The notes: generated from the letters alone by a model not told the origin. Counted from the first letter of the stretch, positions 7,879 through 16,737 are shown. The stretch: 64,000 bases of DNA from Stigmatella erecta (GCF_900111745.1 NZ_FOIJ01000022.1:1-64000); one strand, 5' to 3'. Made by a program: numbers and translations.

Positions 7879-9234
7879 ATGCTGCGGTGGCGAATGCTCT
7901 GGAAGGCCGAAGCGCTGTTCCTGGCGTTGATCGTGGGGTGCGCTGGCATCCCGAGAGTCCCTCTCGCCGCAGACACCGGCCAGGGCCAAGCCGTCGTCCA
8001 CGTTCCCCGCACGGCTGACCTCCAACCGGTGCAACTGGAGGAAGCGGAGTTCCAGCAGGCCGTCAGGCGCCTTGCGCACGAGGCGAGGCTGACAGGCACC
8101 CCACGCCAGACGGCGGAGACGGCGTTTCAAATGGACCCGCAGGGCGGTAACTACCTGTACCTGCGGGAGGACAAGAAGTTGGTGCCAGCAGGACCCGGCG
8201 AGTCCTGGGATGGCACGTTGACGAAAGAGGATCTGGAGTTGGCGGAGCGCTACCGGCTCTGGTGCCGGAGCGCCTACAACTTCTACGGCGACTGTCTTGG
8301 GGGCGCGCTGGTGGAAGGGCGCTACCTGGACATGCAAGGCCGTTACGTCTGGGCGCTGGCCATGAGCAAGAGCCCGGTGCTGGACGAGATGAAGAAGGCA
8401 CTGGGAGAAATGGTGGAATTCCGCGCGCTCATCAGCGCGGCCCTGTGGACGTTGGGTTCCATGCTGTTGATCATGCTCCTCAATCCCGTGGCTCCGGCCC
8501 TGGTGGCGGTCCTGGGCGTTGGGATGCTGCTGTATGTGGGCTATGACACGCTCCGCAACCTCGTGACGGGTTGGGGGGAGTTGACGAAGGCGGCGAAGGC
8601 CGCAACCACCTTCGAGGAGATCCGGGAGGCGGGCAAGCGCTTCGGGAAGATCATCGGGCGAGAGGCCGCGCGCGCGTTCGCCCTGCTGCTGGTCGCGGCG
8701 ATTGGTTCGACGGCGAGACTGTTCGCGGCGAAGGTACCGACGCTTCCCGGCTCGGCGCAGGTGGCCATGCAGGCCGAGGGGCAGGCAGGAATTGCTCTGC
8801 GCGCGTTGGGGGCCGTGCAGGAGATCGCGGTCACTGCCGAGGGCATGAGCATCACGCTGCCCGCGAACGCGGTAGCCATGGCAGCGCGGCCCAGTGGCGG
8901 CAAGGGCCCCTGCGTCGAGACGCACCACATCGCCACCATCTGCAACGACAAGGATCCCAAGCGCGGGGGCCCGTGGACGCCGAGGTTCCGGAAGGTCTTC
9001 GCCAAGGCGGGAATGTCGATGGAGGATCCTGCGAACAAGATGCCTCTGCCGGGGCATTACGGCCCGCACCCCGAGCGGTATCACCAGATCGTCTTCAATG
9101 CACTGGATGACGCGACGCGGACCTGTCGCAGCGTCGTCGCGTGCAGAGCGAAGCTGATGGAGGTCCTCAAGGATCTGGCTAAAGACATCGCAACCCCGGG
9201 AACAGAGCTGAACCAACTCGTCACCCGGCAATAA
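7879..9234 (+). CDS. SitA-like toxic lipoprotein with C-terminal AHH nuclease domain
   Basis: A 451-residue protein. The N-terminus is a lipoprotein signal with lipobox LIVGC (Cys about 21). A soluble region follows, then a hydrophobic central segment (ALWTLGSMLLIMLLNPV and onward) and a second hydrophobic stretch near AFALLLVAAIG. The C-terminal 120 residues carry ETHHIATICNDKD, TPRFRKVF and HPERYHQIVFNAL, the pattern of the AHH family of HNH/Endo VII nucleases. Known SitA toxins of Myxococcus are lipoproteins with variable C-terminal toxins, transferred between cells by TraA-dependent outer membrane exchange; this architecture fits. The Imm11 gene starts 12 bases after the stop. No SitB-like helper gene lies upstream. 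Confidence 0.85.
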   Translation: MLRWRMLWKAEALFLALIVGCAGIPRVPLAADTGQGQAVVHVPRTADLQPVQLEEAEFQQAVRRLAHEARLTGTPRQTAETAFQMDPQGGNYLYLREDKKLVPAGPGESWDGTLTKEDLELAERYRLWCRSAYNFYGDCLGGALVEGRYLDMQGRYVWALAMSKSPVLDEMKKALGEMVEFRALISAALWTLGSMLLIMLLNPVAPALVAVLGVGMLLYVGYDTLRNLVTGWGELTKAAKAATTFEEIREAGKRFGKIIGREAARAFALLLVAAIGSTARLFAAKVPTLPGSAQVAMQAEGQAGIALRALGAVQEIAVTAEGMSITLPANAVAMAARPSGGKGPCVETHHIATICNDKDPKRGGPWTPRFRKVFAKAGMSMEDPANKMPLPGHYGPHPERYHQIVFNALDDATRTCRSVVACRAKLMEVLKDLAKDIATPGTELNQLVTRQ

Positions 9235-9245
9235 CCGAGCTACAT

Positions 9246-9806
9246 ATGGAGCCCATGTCCCAGCGCTTCTTCGAACTCGCCGACGATGTGAATGTGCCGC
9301 ACCGCTGGCACCTTGACATGCCGACGAACAGTCACAGTGAGCAAGTGGACGACGGACAATTCAGGATTGGGGCACCCGTTCATGTCAAGGAACGCCTGAG
9401 AATCCCCATCGAGATCGCGGGCAAGCCGCTGGACTTCACAGAAGCGGGCATCCGCATCCCGGTGGTCCATGTCCGAGTTGCGTCCATCTTCGCAGAGCTG
9501 GCCCCAGACGACGTGCAACTGCTCCCCGTGGATGTAGACGGCCAACCGGATCAGTACTTCATCCTCGTGGCCACACGTCTCATACCCTGTATCGACGAGA
9601 ATGCTTCGCGATTCAGCCGCCCAGGGGTGCCTGATCCAGTCAGGCGGTATTCCATCATGTACGCACTGCGCACCGACAAGTCCAAGGTCGGAAGCGCCAA
9701 GGTGTTCCGGTGCGAGGGGTGGCCAGGCCCGCTGATCGTCTCTGGGGAGATCAAGGACGCCTTGGATCGCATGGCCGCTACCGGCACGAGGTTTGAGGAG
9801 GTCTAA
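9246..9806 (+). CDS. Imm11-family immunity protein
   Basis: A 186-residue cytoplasmic protein, with no signal or membrane segment, matching the Imm11 (MXAN_0049-type) immunity family in length and in its features: an N-terminal FFELADDVNVPHRWHL, a central IPVVHVRVASIF, and a C-terminal VSGEIKDALDRM. It lies 11 bases downstream of the AHH-nuclease toxin on the same strand, the usual toxin-immunity order, so it should bind and block that nuclease in producer and sibling cells. A second Met four codons in (MSQRFFEL) is an alternative start. A 66-bp relic of another copy lies at 7721-7786. Confidence 0.85.
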   Translation: MEPMSQRFFELADDVNVPHRWHLDMPTNSHSEQVDDGQFRIGAPVHVKERLRIPIEIAGKPLDFTEAGIRIPVVHVRVASIFAELAPDDVQLLPVDVDGQPDQYFILVATRLIPCIDENASRFSRPGVPDPVRRYSIMYALRTDKSKVGSAKVFRCEGWPGPLIVSGEIKDALDRMAATGTRFEEV

Positions 9807-9933
9807 GAGAGGGTTGATCAGAAGCAGGCAAGCAGGCTTTTCTCGTGGAACCTGAGCCCACATCTTGTGCTTGGTCAACCGCTGGGAGAGCCCTGCATGT
9901 TGAGGTCGGCTGACTCGGCTCAACGCCCTCTTA
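9804..9933. repeat. Imperfect inverted repeat spanning two convergent stop codons
   Basis: TAAGAGAGGGTTGA (9804-9817) is matched in reverse complement by 9920-9933 at 12 of 14 positions, with weaker matching continuing inward. The outer triplets are the stop codons of the Imm11 gene and of the Cys-rich gene on the other strand. A second inner pair, GGTTGATCA (9812-9820) and TGGTCAACC (9872-9880), also matches. It could act as a structured bidirectional terminator or be a remnant of an insertion; there is no clear T-tract. Confidence 0.4.
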
Positions 9934-10293
9934 GAACTCATCCCTCCATCTGTACAGCGTAAACCATCCACATTTGGCGCACTTGATCTCGCTGCATTCG
10001 TTGACGCCGTCCAACCCTGCATACTCGTCCATGAAGATCTTGATGTTGCCTTCAACATTGCCGCAGCCGTCGTGTGCGCAGGGCGACTGAGTAGGCTCGC
10101 CCGCACTCACCCAGCGGCTGCCGTACGAGTGTGTCTGGTCGACGCGATTCGGACCCATGGACGCGTAATGTGCTGGCGCCCTCTGAGGCTTCTCCGACGC
10201 ACTCGCCGATCCGCGGTGGTAATGGCTCTTCGGGGCATGTGCCACGCCGCACGCATGGCACATCGAGATCTCGGCAGCGTTGCTCTGTGACAT
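9931..10293 (-). CDS. Cys-rich zinc-ribbon-like hypothetical protein
   Basis: A 120-residue protein with paired cysteines: CHAC near the start, CAHDGC in the middle, and C-x5-CAKC near the C-terminus. This suggests one or two structural zinc sites. There is no signal peptide or membrane segment. The ATG at 10293 lacks a clear Shine-Dalgarno site, but the protein reads as folded, with aromatic residues around the last cysteines (CGWFTLYRW). It lies 20 bases downstream of the Vps62-like gene on the same strand. I do not recognise the family. It may be part of the toxin-immunity island or a partner of the Vps62-like protein. Confidence 0.6.
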   Translation of the reverse strand: MSQSNAAEISMCHACGVAHAPKSHYHRGSASASEKPQRAPAHYASMGPNRVDQTHSYGSRWVSAGEPTQSPCAHDGCGNVEGNIKIFMDEYAGLDGVNECSEIKCAKCGWFTLYRWRDEF

Positions 10294-10313
10294 GAGGAAG
10301 AGGCAAGAGTAAG

Positions 10314-12239
10314 TCACTCCAGCGACATGGCACTCGGGCTGGCGAAGCCCTTTTTCAGCGGCGCCGTGGGCCCACTGTTGAGCACGCACTCGCCTGATTG
10401 CTGCGAGACGATGTTGTCGCAGCCCGCCGCCTCGTTGCCCCAGTCGCTCGTGATGTTGAGCCAGGAGAGGCTTCCGGTGAAGGTGCCCATCGGCTGCCAA
10501 TTGAAAATCACCGGCCGGTCCCAGGTGTTCCAGGCGACTCCCCGGCTCGTGTCATCATGCAGGGCGTCACCGTTGAAGAGGGTCTCGTAGGTGTGCCGCG
10601 CGGCGTCCGGGTAAAGGCCGTGAGACCCCTTCGCGGAGTAGGCCTCCGGATGCCAACCGCTCAAGGCCACCTCCTTGCCGCCGAAGGTGAAGGTCTGTCC
10701 ATCGGCGTGCTGGCTCATGTACACCTGCGCGGGACGGCCATCGACGAACCGCACCGTCAGGTGTTCCCAGTCGCCCACGTGGTTTCCGAAGGTGGAATAG
10801 GCGCCCACGCAGCCCAGGCTCGTGTACCAACCCACGCACACCCGCTTGCCATTGTTGTAGGGGTAGAAGCTCCAGTAGATGACGTCCGTGATGTTCGTGG
10901 GCACGCCCCCCTGGGTGCGGGTGACAATCTGCGCATACGCGGGCACGTGGGTCTGATCTGGCCGCTGTCCATCGAGGAACTGGGGATCCGTGCAGGAATC
11001 ACAGCCGAGCGGTTGGTTCGTCACCAGGTGGCCATTGGCCTCGTGCATGTTGGGGAGGAAGAACTCGGCCGAGGACGGGAAGTAAGACTCCTCGTGATGG
11101 AGCCAGATGCGGGGCGCGTACTGAAGGGCGGTGGAGGCCTCGACGGGAGTGCCTTGCAGCTCCGGGTTGGCGGTGGCGCTCTTGTTGAGGACCCAGAAGC
11201 GCCCCCCCTCGGGGTTGCCATGGTGGCCCTGCGCGACCATGGCGGACGCGCCCAGCCCCCGGTGGTCCAGGGGGTTCGCCTGCCAGAGGGCGAGATCGTA
11301 GTCCGCGCCCGAGCCGCTGTCGTTCCACACCCAGCCGCTGCCGGCCGGAAGCACGTACTCGCTCTTGACGCACCGGATGAGCTCCGTGGAGGGCGCGCTG
11401 TAGCCCAGCGTGGCGACCGAGCCCAGACACGTGTATCCGGAAGGGGCCACCGGCGCCCAGAAGGAGACGTCGTGGGTGCCCCCGGAGCCCCAGTCGCTCC
11501 AGATCCAGGTGTAGCCCGTGGGGCGCGCCAACAGGTTGCCCTCGCCCGAGACCACGAACGCCGTCCGGGGGGCCTGTCCATGCGAGGGCATGGCCACATC
11601 TCCCAGCGCGTAGTAACCGGGCAGCTGGCCGAGGTTGGGCCGCCAGATGGAGACATTGCCGTTGGCGCCCGTCCCCGCGTCGTCGTAGACCCAGTTGAAC
11701 TGGGTGGCGGCCTGGACCCAGAGGCGCTGCGGATAGCGCAGCACGGCCTTGTCCGAACGGATCGTGAACGCCCCCGCCCGCCCCGCCACCGGGGTCGCCG
11801 CCACCAGCGTGTAGCTTCCCGGCGCCAGCGTGCTGGAGAGGTGTGCCTGGGTGCCCTGCCCACCGTGGGCCTCCAGGAGCACCTGCCCCTGGGCGTTCAA
11901 CAGGTAGAGCGAAGGGGTGATGCCCGCGTCGAGCTCGAAGGTCACGGGGCCCGTCGTGCCCGTGGACTCCACGAGAAAACGCCGGTTGCCCGCACTGGAG
12001 GGAACAGGCCCTCCCGAGCTGCTCCAGTATCCATAGAGGGTGTTGCCGCGTGCCCCCTCCAGCGCCGCGGAAGGGGCGGCCCTTCCATCCGCCCGGAGCG
12101 CGCCCGGCGTCTCCTCGCCCTCGCCATGACACCCCACGGCCCAAGTGGCGAGGCTCGCGGCCAGGACACCGAGTGCCCACCTGCGGCGGTACGGCTCACT
12201 GCGGGCACGACCTTCCAGGGGCTGCTGCGGAGTAACCAT
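10314..12239 (-). CDS. Vps62-related secreted lipoprotein
   Basis: A 641-residue protein starting at the ATG at 12239, eight bases after AGGA; another in-frame Met lies 13 codons upstream. The N-terminus has an Arg-rich stretch, a hydrophobic segment and a lipobox-like AVGC. Residues about 60-170 resemble a bacterial pre-peptidase-type beta domain, and the middle contains repeated W(V/I)W-x-D-(S/A/W)-G-(T/S)-G motifs. The C-terminal 250 residues (GNHVGDWEHLTVRF, QVYMSQHADGQ, GSHGLYP) match the Vps62 domain first named from yeast. That domain is found in many secreted bacterial proteins, and its biochemical role is not known. The cysteine pairs suggest disulfides outside the cytoplasm. Confidence 0.8.
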   Translation of the reverse strand: MVTPQQPLEGRARSEPYRRRWALGVLAASLATWAVGCHGEGEETPGALRADGRAAPSAALEGARGNTLYGYWSSSGGPVPSSAGNRRFLVESTGTTGPVTFELDAGITPSLYLLNAQGQVLLEAHGGQGTQAHLSSTLAPGSYTLVAATPVAGRAGAFTIRSDKAVLRYPQRLWVQAATQFNWVYDDAGTGANGNVSIWRPNLGQLPGYYALGDVAMPSHGQAPRTAFVVSGEGNLLARPTGYTWIWSDWGSGGTHDVSFWAPVAPSGYTCLGSVATLGYSAPSTELIRCVKSEYVLPAGSGWVWNDSGSGADYDLALWQANPLDHRGLGASAMVAQGHHGNPEGGRFWVLNKSATANPELQGTPVEASTALQYAPRIWLHHEESYFPSSAEFFLPNMHEANGHLVTNQPLGCDSCTDPQFLDGQRPDQTHVPAYAQIVTRTQGGVPTNITDVIYWSFYPYNNGKRVCVGWYTSLGCVGAYSTFGNHVGDWEHLTVRFVDGRPAQVYMSQHADGQTFTFGGKEVALSGWHPEAYSAKGSHGLYPDAARHTYETLFNGDALHDDTSRGVAWNTWDRPVIFNWQPMGTFTGSLSWLNITSDWGNEAAGCDNIVSQQSGECVLNSGPTAPLKKGFASPSAMSLE

Positions 12240-12375
12240 GGGACTGTCCTTTTTGGCGGTTCCAGCGGACGCGGCCATCCTGACAGTCCTCCCGGGAGCC
12301 CCGTGAGCCTCTTCGCCGGAAATCCCCTGGCCACGGAAGCGCCGGCCCCTGGCGGCCTCTTGCTAGATTGGCCCC

Positions 12376-13371
12376 ATGCGCATGGTTTCCTTTCTGGCCT
12401 GTCTCCTCATCGGCACCTCGGCGCGCGCCGAGGCTCCCGTGGCGGCGGACACTCCCTCCAAGGTGTCCCGCGCCCTGGAGAAGGCGCTGGGCAAGCCGCT
12501 GCGGGTGGCGGGCGAGGAGGGCTTCGTGGAGGGGCGGCTGCTGGAGATGAGCGCCCAGTCCCTCACGCTCGACGCTGGGGTGTCTGAGTCCAGGCGAGCG
12601 CTGTTTCCGCTGTCCAGTGTCCGGGAGCTTTACGTCCGGGGGCGCCACGCGGGAACGGGTGCGGCCATCGGCGCCGTGCCCGGCTTTCTGACAGGCGTCA
12701 TCGTGGGCATGTACGTGTGCCGCATCCAGGATTACTCCACGACGGCTTCATGCCTTCCGGCGAGTGGCCTGGCCGGCCTCGGGGGCGGCCTCGTGACGGC
12801 GGGGTTGGGCGCGATCATCGGAAGCCTCATTCCCAGCTGGGACAGGGTGTACGAGCGCGTGTTGGATGGGCCGCTCCTCCTTCCCCCGCTGCGAGCGCCG
12901 GAGAAAGCCTGGGTGGAGACCGCCGAGGGGCAATCGTGGCCCGTCACCGGGCAGCTCGGCCTGTTCGTCTCCAATGTCCTCACCCTCGACGAGCCCTCGG
13001 ATGCCCTCGGCCTGGGCGCTCGCGTCGAGGGACTCGTGCAGCTTGGCCCTTACGTCGCCGTCGGGCCCGAGGTGGCCTTTCACCATCTGTTCGAGAGCCT
13101 GGATGGGCAGCCGCTGAACGCGGCCTTGTTCTCCTTTGGCGTGCTGATGCGCGCCACGCCACGCCCCTCCGCCCTCACGCCTTCACTCCTGGTGGGCTTC
13201 TCCGGGCATACGGCGGGGCAGCCCGTGACCTACTCCGTGGGGGCGGGCCTGGACTGGAGGCCCGCCAACGGGGCAACGCTCGCGCTCGAGCTGCGGTGGC
13301 ATCAGTTCAACGTGCCCTGGAAGGATGGAAGGCAGCTTACCCTGGGTTTTGGCACCCGCTTCTTCCTGTAG
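12376..13371 (+). CDS. Secreted outer-membrane beta-barrel-like protein
   Basis: A 331-residue protein with a signal peptide (MRMVSFLACLLIGTSARAEA). The mature N-terminal part looks like a small beta domain (FVEGRLLEMSAQSLTLDAG). Two Gly-rich hydrophobic segments follow (near residues 96-115 and 130-150), a glycine-zipper-like pair. The C-terminal half alternates polar and hydrophobic strands and ends in FGTRFFL, a terminal aromatic typical of outer-membrane barrels. It is divergent from the Vps62-like gene and only 16 bases before the esterase start. Function unknown. Confidence 0.7.
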   Translation: MRMVSFLACLLIGTSARAEAPVAADTPSKVSRALEKALGKPLRVAGEEGFVEGRLLEMSAQSLTLDAGVSESRRALFPLSSVRELYVRGRHAGTGAAIGAVPGFLTGVIVGMYVCRIQDYSTTASCLPASGLAGLGGGLVTAGLGAIIGSLIPSWDRVYERVLDGPLLLPPLRAPEKAWVETAEGQSWPVTGQLGLFVSNVLTLDEPSDALGLGARVEGLVQLGPYVAVGPEVAFHHLFESLDGQPLNAALFSFGVLMRATPRPSALTPSLLVGFSGHTAGQPVTYSVGAGLDWRPANGATLALELRWHQFNVPWKDGRQLTLGFGTRFFL

Positions 13372-13387
13372 TCCGAGGTCCCTGCCC

Positions 13388-14359
13388 ATGAGCCATCCGA
13401 AGACGGGGCCCAAGCCCCCTCCGTTCGAGCCTGAACTCGCCACCCTTCTTCCCAGGTTCGCCCCCTTCGCCCCCGTCCATATGACGGCCGATCAGATCGA
13501 AAAATACCGGGCCATGCCCTCGCCTTCGATGGCCGAACAGATCGGCGGGCGGCCGGTCCAGTGCGTTGACTTCACCATCCCCGGATACCAGGGGGTGGAC
13601 CTGGCCCTCTCGGTCATCTCACGGAAAGACCATGCCACGCCGGGACCTGGCATCTACCACCTCCATGGTGGCGGCATGGTCATGGCCGACCGCTTCGCTG
13701 GCGCCCAGGATCTGGTCGCATGGGCGATGAAGTTCGACGCGGTGTGCGTCACGGTCGAGTACCGGCGGGCTCCCGAGAACCCTGATCCCATTCCGGTCGA
13801 GGACTGCTACGCGGGACTTCAGTGGATGGCCGCACACGCCGGGGAGCTGCGGGTCGACCCAGAGCGAATCGTCATCTTCGGAGGGAGCGCGGGGGGCGGC
13901 CTCGCCGCGGGGACCACCCTGCTGGCGCGAGACCGGAAGGGGCCGAAGCTGTTCGGACAGCTCCTCCAGTGCCCGATGCTCGACGACCGCAACCAAACCG
14001 TCTCCTCGTACCAGTTCCAGGGGACCGGCATCTGGGACCGGGTCAGCAACCTGACCGGTTGGACGGCCCTGCTCGGGGACCGGTGCGGAACGGACGGTGT
14101 ATCGAGCTACGCGGCCCCCGCTCGCGCGCTGGACTTGAGCGGCCTGCCGCCCACCTTCATCGACGTGGGGGCGGCGGAGGTCTTCCGCGACGAGGCCGTC
14201 GCCTACGCGAGCGCGATCTGGGCAGCAGGGGGCGACGCGGAGTTGCATGTCTGGGGCGGCGCGTTCCATGGCTTCAGCCAGATGGCGCCGGAGGCCGCCA
14301 TCTCCCGGGCGGCGAACGCGGCCCGGGAGGCCTGGCTCGAACGGCTGCTGTCCCGGTAG
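13388..14359 (+). CDS. Alpha/beta hydrolase, HSL (family IV) esterase
   Basis: A 323-residue enzyme with the HSL-family oxyanion motif HGGGM and the nucleophile elbow GGSAGGG (GxSxG). The likely acid is in DVGAAEVFRDE, and the catalytic His is in HGFSQMAP near the end, all in the canonical order. It hydrolyses esters of short to medium acyl chains or an acetylated xenobiotic. The ATG at 13388 follows GAGG; a longer in-frame extension overlaps the upstream gene and has no support. It converges on the histidine kinase gene with one base between them. Confidence 0.9.
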   Translation: MSHPKTGPKPPPFEPELATLLPRFAPFAPVHMTADQIEKYRAMPSPSMAEQIGGRPVQCVDFTIPGYQGVDLALSVISRKDHATPGPGIYHLHGGGMVMADRFAGAQDLVAWAMKFDAVCVTVEYRRAPENPDPIPVEDCYAGLQWMAAHAGELRVDPERIVIFGGSAGGGLAAGTTLLARDRKGPKLFGQLLQCPMLDDRNQTVSSYQFQGTGIWDRVSNLTGWTALLGDRCGTDGVSSYAAPARALDLSGLPPTFIDVGAAEVFRDEAVAYASAIWAAGGDAELHVWGGAFHGFSQMAPEAAISRAANAAREAWLERLLSR

Positions 14360-14360
14360 C

Positions 14361-15578
14361 TCAGGAAGCCGGTGAAACAGGAGCCTGCGGAAGCCGGACC
14401 GTGAAGGTGGAGCCCTCGCCTTCGACGCTCTCGACCGAGAGCGTCCCGTGGTGCGCCGCGACGATGCGCGAGCAGACGAAGAGGCCGATGCCAAGCCCTT
14501 GCAGGTGACGCGCGTTCGAGGCCCGCTCGAACGCCTTGAAGACGCGCGGAAGCTCCTCGCGCCGGATTCCAATGCCTCGGTCTCGCACGTGGAGCAGCGC
14601 CCAGCCTTCCTCCTGGACCACCTGGACATCGATCGGCTTCCCGGCGCCGTACTTCCGGGCATTCTCCACGAGATTCAGCACGACCTGCTCGATGCGCTGC
14701 GGATCCCACGTCCCGACGACGTCCTCCGCCACGCTCACCTGGAGCGGCGGCGCATTCGCCGTGGCGTTCTCGAAGGGCAGGAGCACCTCGCGCACCAGGG
14801 CACCCAGGTTCAACGGACGGGGGGCCAGCTCGAGCGTCTGGGCCTGGATCCGGGACAGGTCCAGCATCTGCTCCACCAGGCGGATCAGCCGGTCGATGTG
14901 CTTGTCGCTGTCCGCCAGCAGGCGCTGAATGGAGTCGGGCGACAGCGTCTTTCCATTCGCCAAGGCACGCTGCCGGGCCTGATTCATCAGCTTCAGAGAC
15001 GTCAGGGGCGTGCGCAGCTCATGGGAGGCGATGGAGAGAAACTCCTCCCGGGCGCGGACCGCCTCATGCAACAGGGCCTGCGTCTCCCGGAGCTCGGCCT
15101 CCACGCGCTGCTGGCGGAGGATCGTGTCCTCCTGCCGGAGCCGTTGCACCGCTCCCGCGAGCACGCCGGAGGCAATCCGGGCAAGGCGCACGTCCGCATC
15201 GCTGAAGACCGCGCCGGGCGCGCCGGAAAACCAGAGCACGCCGAGGTCCGAGCCGTTCGCCACCAGGGGGACGAACAGCTCCGTGCCTTGCCCGTGCGGC
15301 TGCACGCGAAAGCTGGCCGCAGCGAGCGCCTCCTGCACGCGGGTGCGCTCCGGCTCAGGCAGCTCGCTCACCCGCAGGCGCACCGTCCCCTCCGCGCCTC
15401 CGAGGAGCGCGGCCGCCGCCCCCTCGGAGTCCTCCTTCAGGACCAGCGCACAGCGGCGGAAATCGAGGACCCAGGACAGACGGCTGAAGACGATGCGCGG
15501 GAGTGCCTCGAGCGCTGTCACGCCCGCGCAATCCGTCAGCACCTCAAGCAGCAGGTCCTGACGCTGGAGTATGTCCAT
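14361..15578 (-). CDS. GAF-domain sensor histidine kinase
   Basis: A cytoplasmic kinase of about 405 residues: a GAF-like sensor domain (residues about 10-170), a coiled linker, a HisKA dimerisation domain with FLSIASHELRTPL (phospho-His), and an HATPase domain with NLVENARKYG, DRGIGI and GLGIGLFVCSRIV. All ATP-binding boxes look intact. The ATG at 15578 is placed nine bases after GGAAG, better than the ATG at 15587, which abuts it. It follows the AhpD-like gene by about 20 bases, so the two probably form an operon and the GAF domain may sense redox or a small ligand. No cognate response regulator is adjacent. Confidence 0.9.
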   Translation of the reverse strand: MDILQRQDLLLEVLTDCAGVTALEALPRIVFSRLSWVLDFRRCALVLKEDSEGAAAALLGGAEGTVRLRVSELPEPERTRVQEALAAASFRVQPHGQGTELFVPLVANGSDLGVLWFSGAPGAVFSDADVRLARIASGVLAGAVQRLRQEDTILRQQRVEAELRETQALLHEAVRAREEFLSIASHELRTPLTSLKLMNQARQRALANGKTLSPDSIQRLLADSDKHIDRLIRLVEQMLDLSRIQAQTLELAPRPLNLGALVREVLLPFENATANAPPLQVSVAEDVVGTWDPQRIEQVVLNLVENARKYGAGKPIDVQVVQEEGWALLHVRDRGIGIRREELPRVFKAFERASNARHLQGLGIGLFVCSRIVAAHHGTLSVESVEGEGSTFTVRLPQAPVSPAS

Positions 15579-15597
15579 GCTCGCCATCTTCCAGGGC

Positions 15598-16146
15598 TTA
15601 CGCCTTCTCGAACATCTTGTCCGGAGGAACCTTGAGTGCCTCGGCCATGGTGTTGAGGTAGACCGCGAGCCCGGCCATCGACACGGTCTCGACCAGCTCG
15701 GCCTGGGAGAACCCCTGCCCGCGCAGGGTTTCATAGTCCGCCGCGGTGAGCGCCTGCGGATTCACGGCACAGCGCACACCGAACTCCAGCAGGCGCCGTG
15801 TCTTCACCGGCATGATGTCCGAGACATTCGAGACCAACGCGTTGAGCGTCGACTCGTCGATGCCCAGGGAACGGCAGCACGCGAGGTGCGCGGCCTCGCA
15901 GTACTTGCACCCCCGCGCATGGGAGATGGCGACGAAGAGCATCTCCTTCACCGTCCGGGGAAGAACGCCTTGCAGGAGGACGTGCTTCACGATCTCCAGC
16001 GTCCCGGCGGCGGCGGCGTACGAGTGGCCCACGGCCTTGATGAAATCAGGGGGGGCCGGGAAGCCCATTCCCGTCTGGAAGGCCTGGTAGATAGAGACGA
16101 CTTCAGGGGTGGCGCGGTCGGCTTCGAGGAGCGGGACGTTGGACAT
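15598..16146 (-). CDS. AhpD-like carboxymuconolactone decarboxylase family protein
   Basis: A 182-residue all-helical protein with the AhpD-type redox motif in ARGCKYCEAAH (CxxC followed by His). Such proteins act as alkylhydroperoxidases or thiol-disulfide reductants. The ATG at 16146 has GAGG nine bases upstream; a longer frame to 16296 lacks a site. It is the first gene of a likely two-gene operon with the histidine kinase downstream, which hints that the kinase responds to oxidative conditions; that link is inference. Confidence 0.9.
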   Translation of the reverse strand: MSNVPLLEADRATPEVVSIYQAFQTGMGFPAPPDFIKAVGHSYAAAAGTLEIVKHVLLQGVLPRTVKEMLFVAISHARGCKYCEAAHLACCRSLGIDESTLNALVSNVSDIMPVKTRRLLEFGVRCAVNPQALTAADYETLRGQGFSQAELVETVSMAGLAVYLNTMAEALKVPPDKMFEKA

Positions 16147-16344
16147 GGTGGTGAGCCTCGGGCTCCGGCCATTATGGCACTGTCCACCCTCAGGAGGGCC
16201 GGAGGTGGCCCGCGGCCACGGGCGGCCCCTGTTGATCCAGGACAGGTCCGCGTCCAGACGTTCACTTCTGACCAGGACGCCCAAGGTCCTGGGCATCCGC
16301 GAAAGAACCGCTAACCTCTGAAGGACTCACAACCGGGAGGATGC

Positions 16345-16596
16345 ATGCGCGGACTTGTTGGGGCGGTACTGGCCTTGGGCTTGCTCGTGGGATGTGGCGG
16401 CGCCGAAGGGGACACGGGCGGCGACAAGGCCGAAGTCGAGGCGATGGCGCTGTGTTCGGATTGCAGCTGGCTCTACGTGCGGTGCATGTCGCGCGCGCAG
16501 ACCCCTGAGGCCAAGCAGAACTGTGAATACGCCCGCATGGACTGCGAGGCGACCTGGTGCACCTCGGCCGCGCCCGCCCCGGGCGAAGCCCAGTAG
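16345..16596 (+). CDS. Small Cys-rich lipoprotein
   Basis: An 83-residue lipoprotein: MRGLVGAVLALGLLVGCGG is a clear type II signal with lipobox LVGC. The mature part has six further Cys residues (CSDC, then C, C, C and C in two short blocks), which can form disulfides in the periplasm or outside the cell. The start is set by GGGAGG just upstream. It is a lineage-type small lipoprotein of unknown role, transcribed alone and divergent from the AhpD-like gene. Confidence 0.75.
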   Translation: MRGLVGAVLALGLLVGCGGAEGDTGGDKAEVEAMALCSDCSWLYVRCMSRAQTPEAKQNCEYARMDCEATWCTSAAPAPGEAQ

Positions 16597-16737
16597 CCGT
16601 CTCTCACAAGCGGGGCCTGGCGGGCGCCGGAAACGGCGGCCGCTGAAACACAGGCACATGGAGCGTCACCGGACGGGGATGTTTCGTGTATCCCCTGTCT
16701 TGAGGAACTCGACACCAGCGCGAGAACCGGAGCCGCC

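Noticed and set aside
7131-8099. Long N-terminal extension of the 160-residue minus-strand protein
   Set aside because: It runs antisense through DoxX and into the toxin gene. Only the 3' part (from 7130) reads as protein, apart from the imm11 relic, which is in another frame.
10398-12587. 729-codon plus-strand frame opposite the Vps62-like gene
   Set aside because: Antisense shadow; it lacks a start signal and spans the real divergent promoter.
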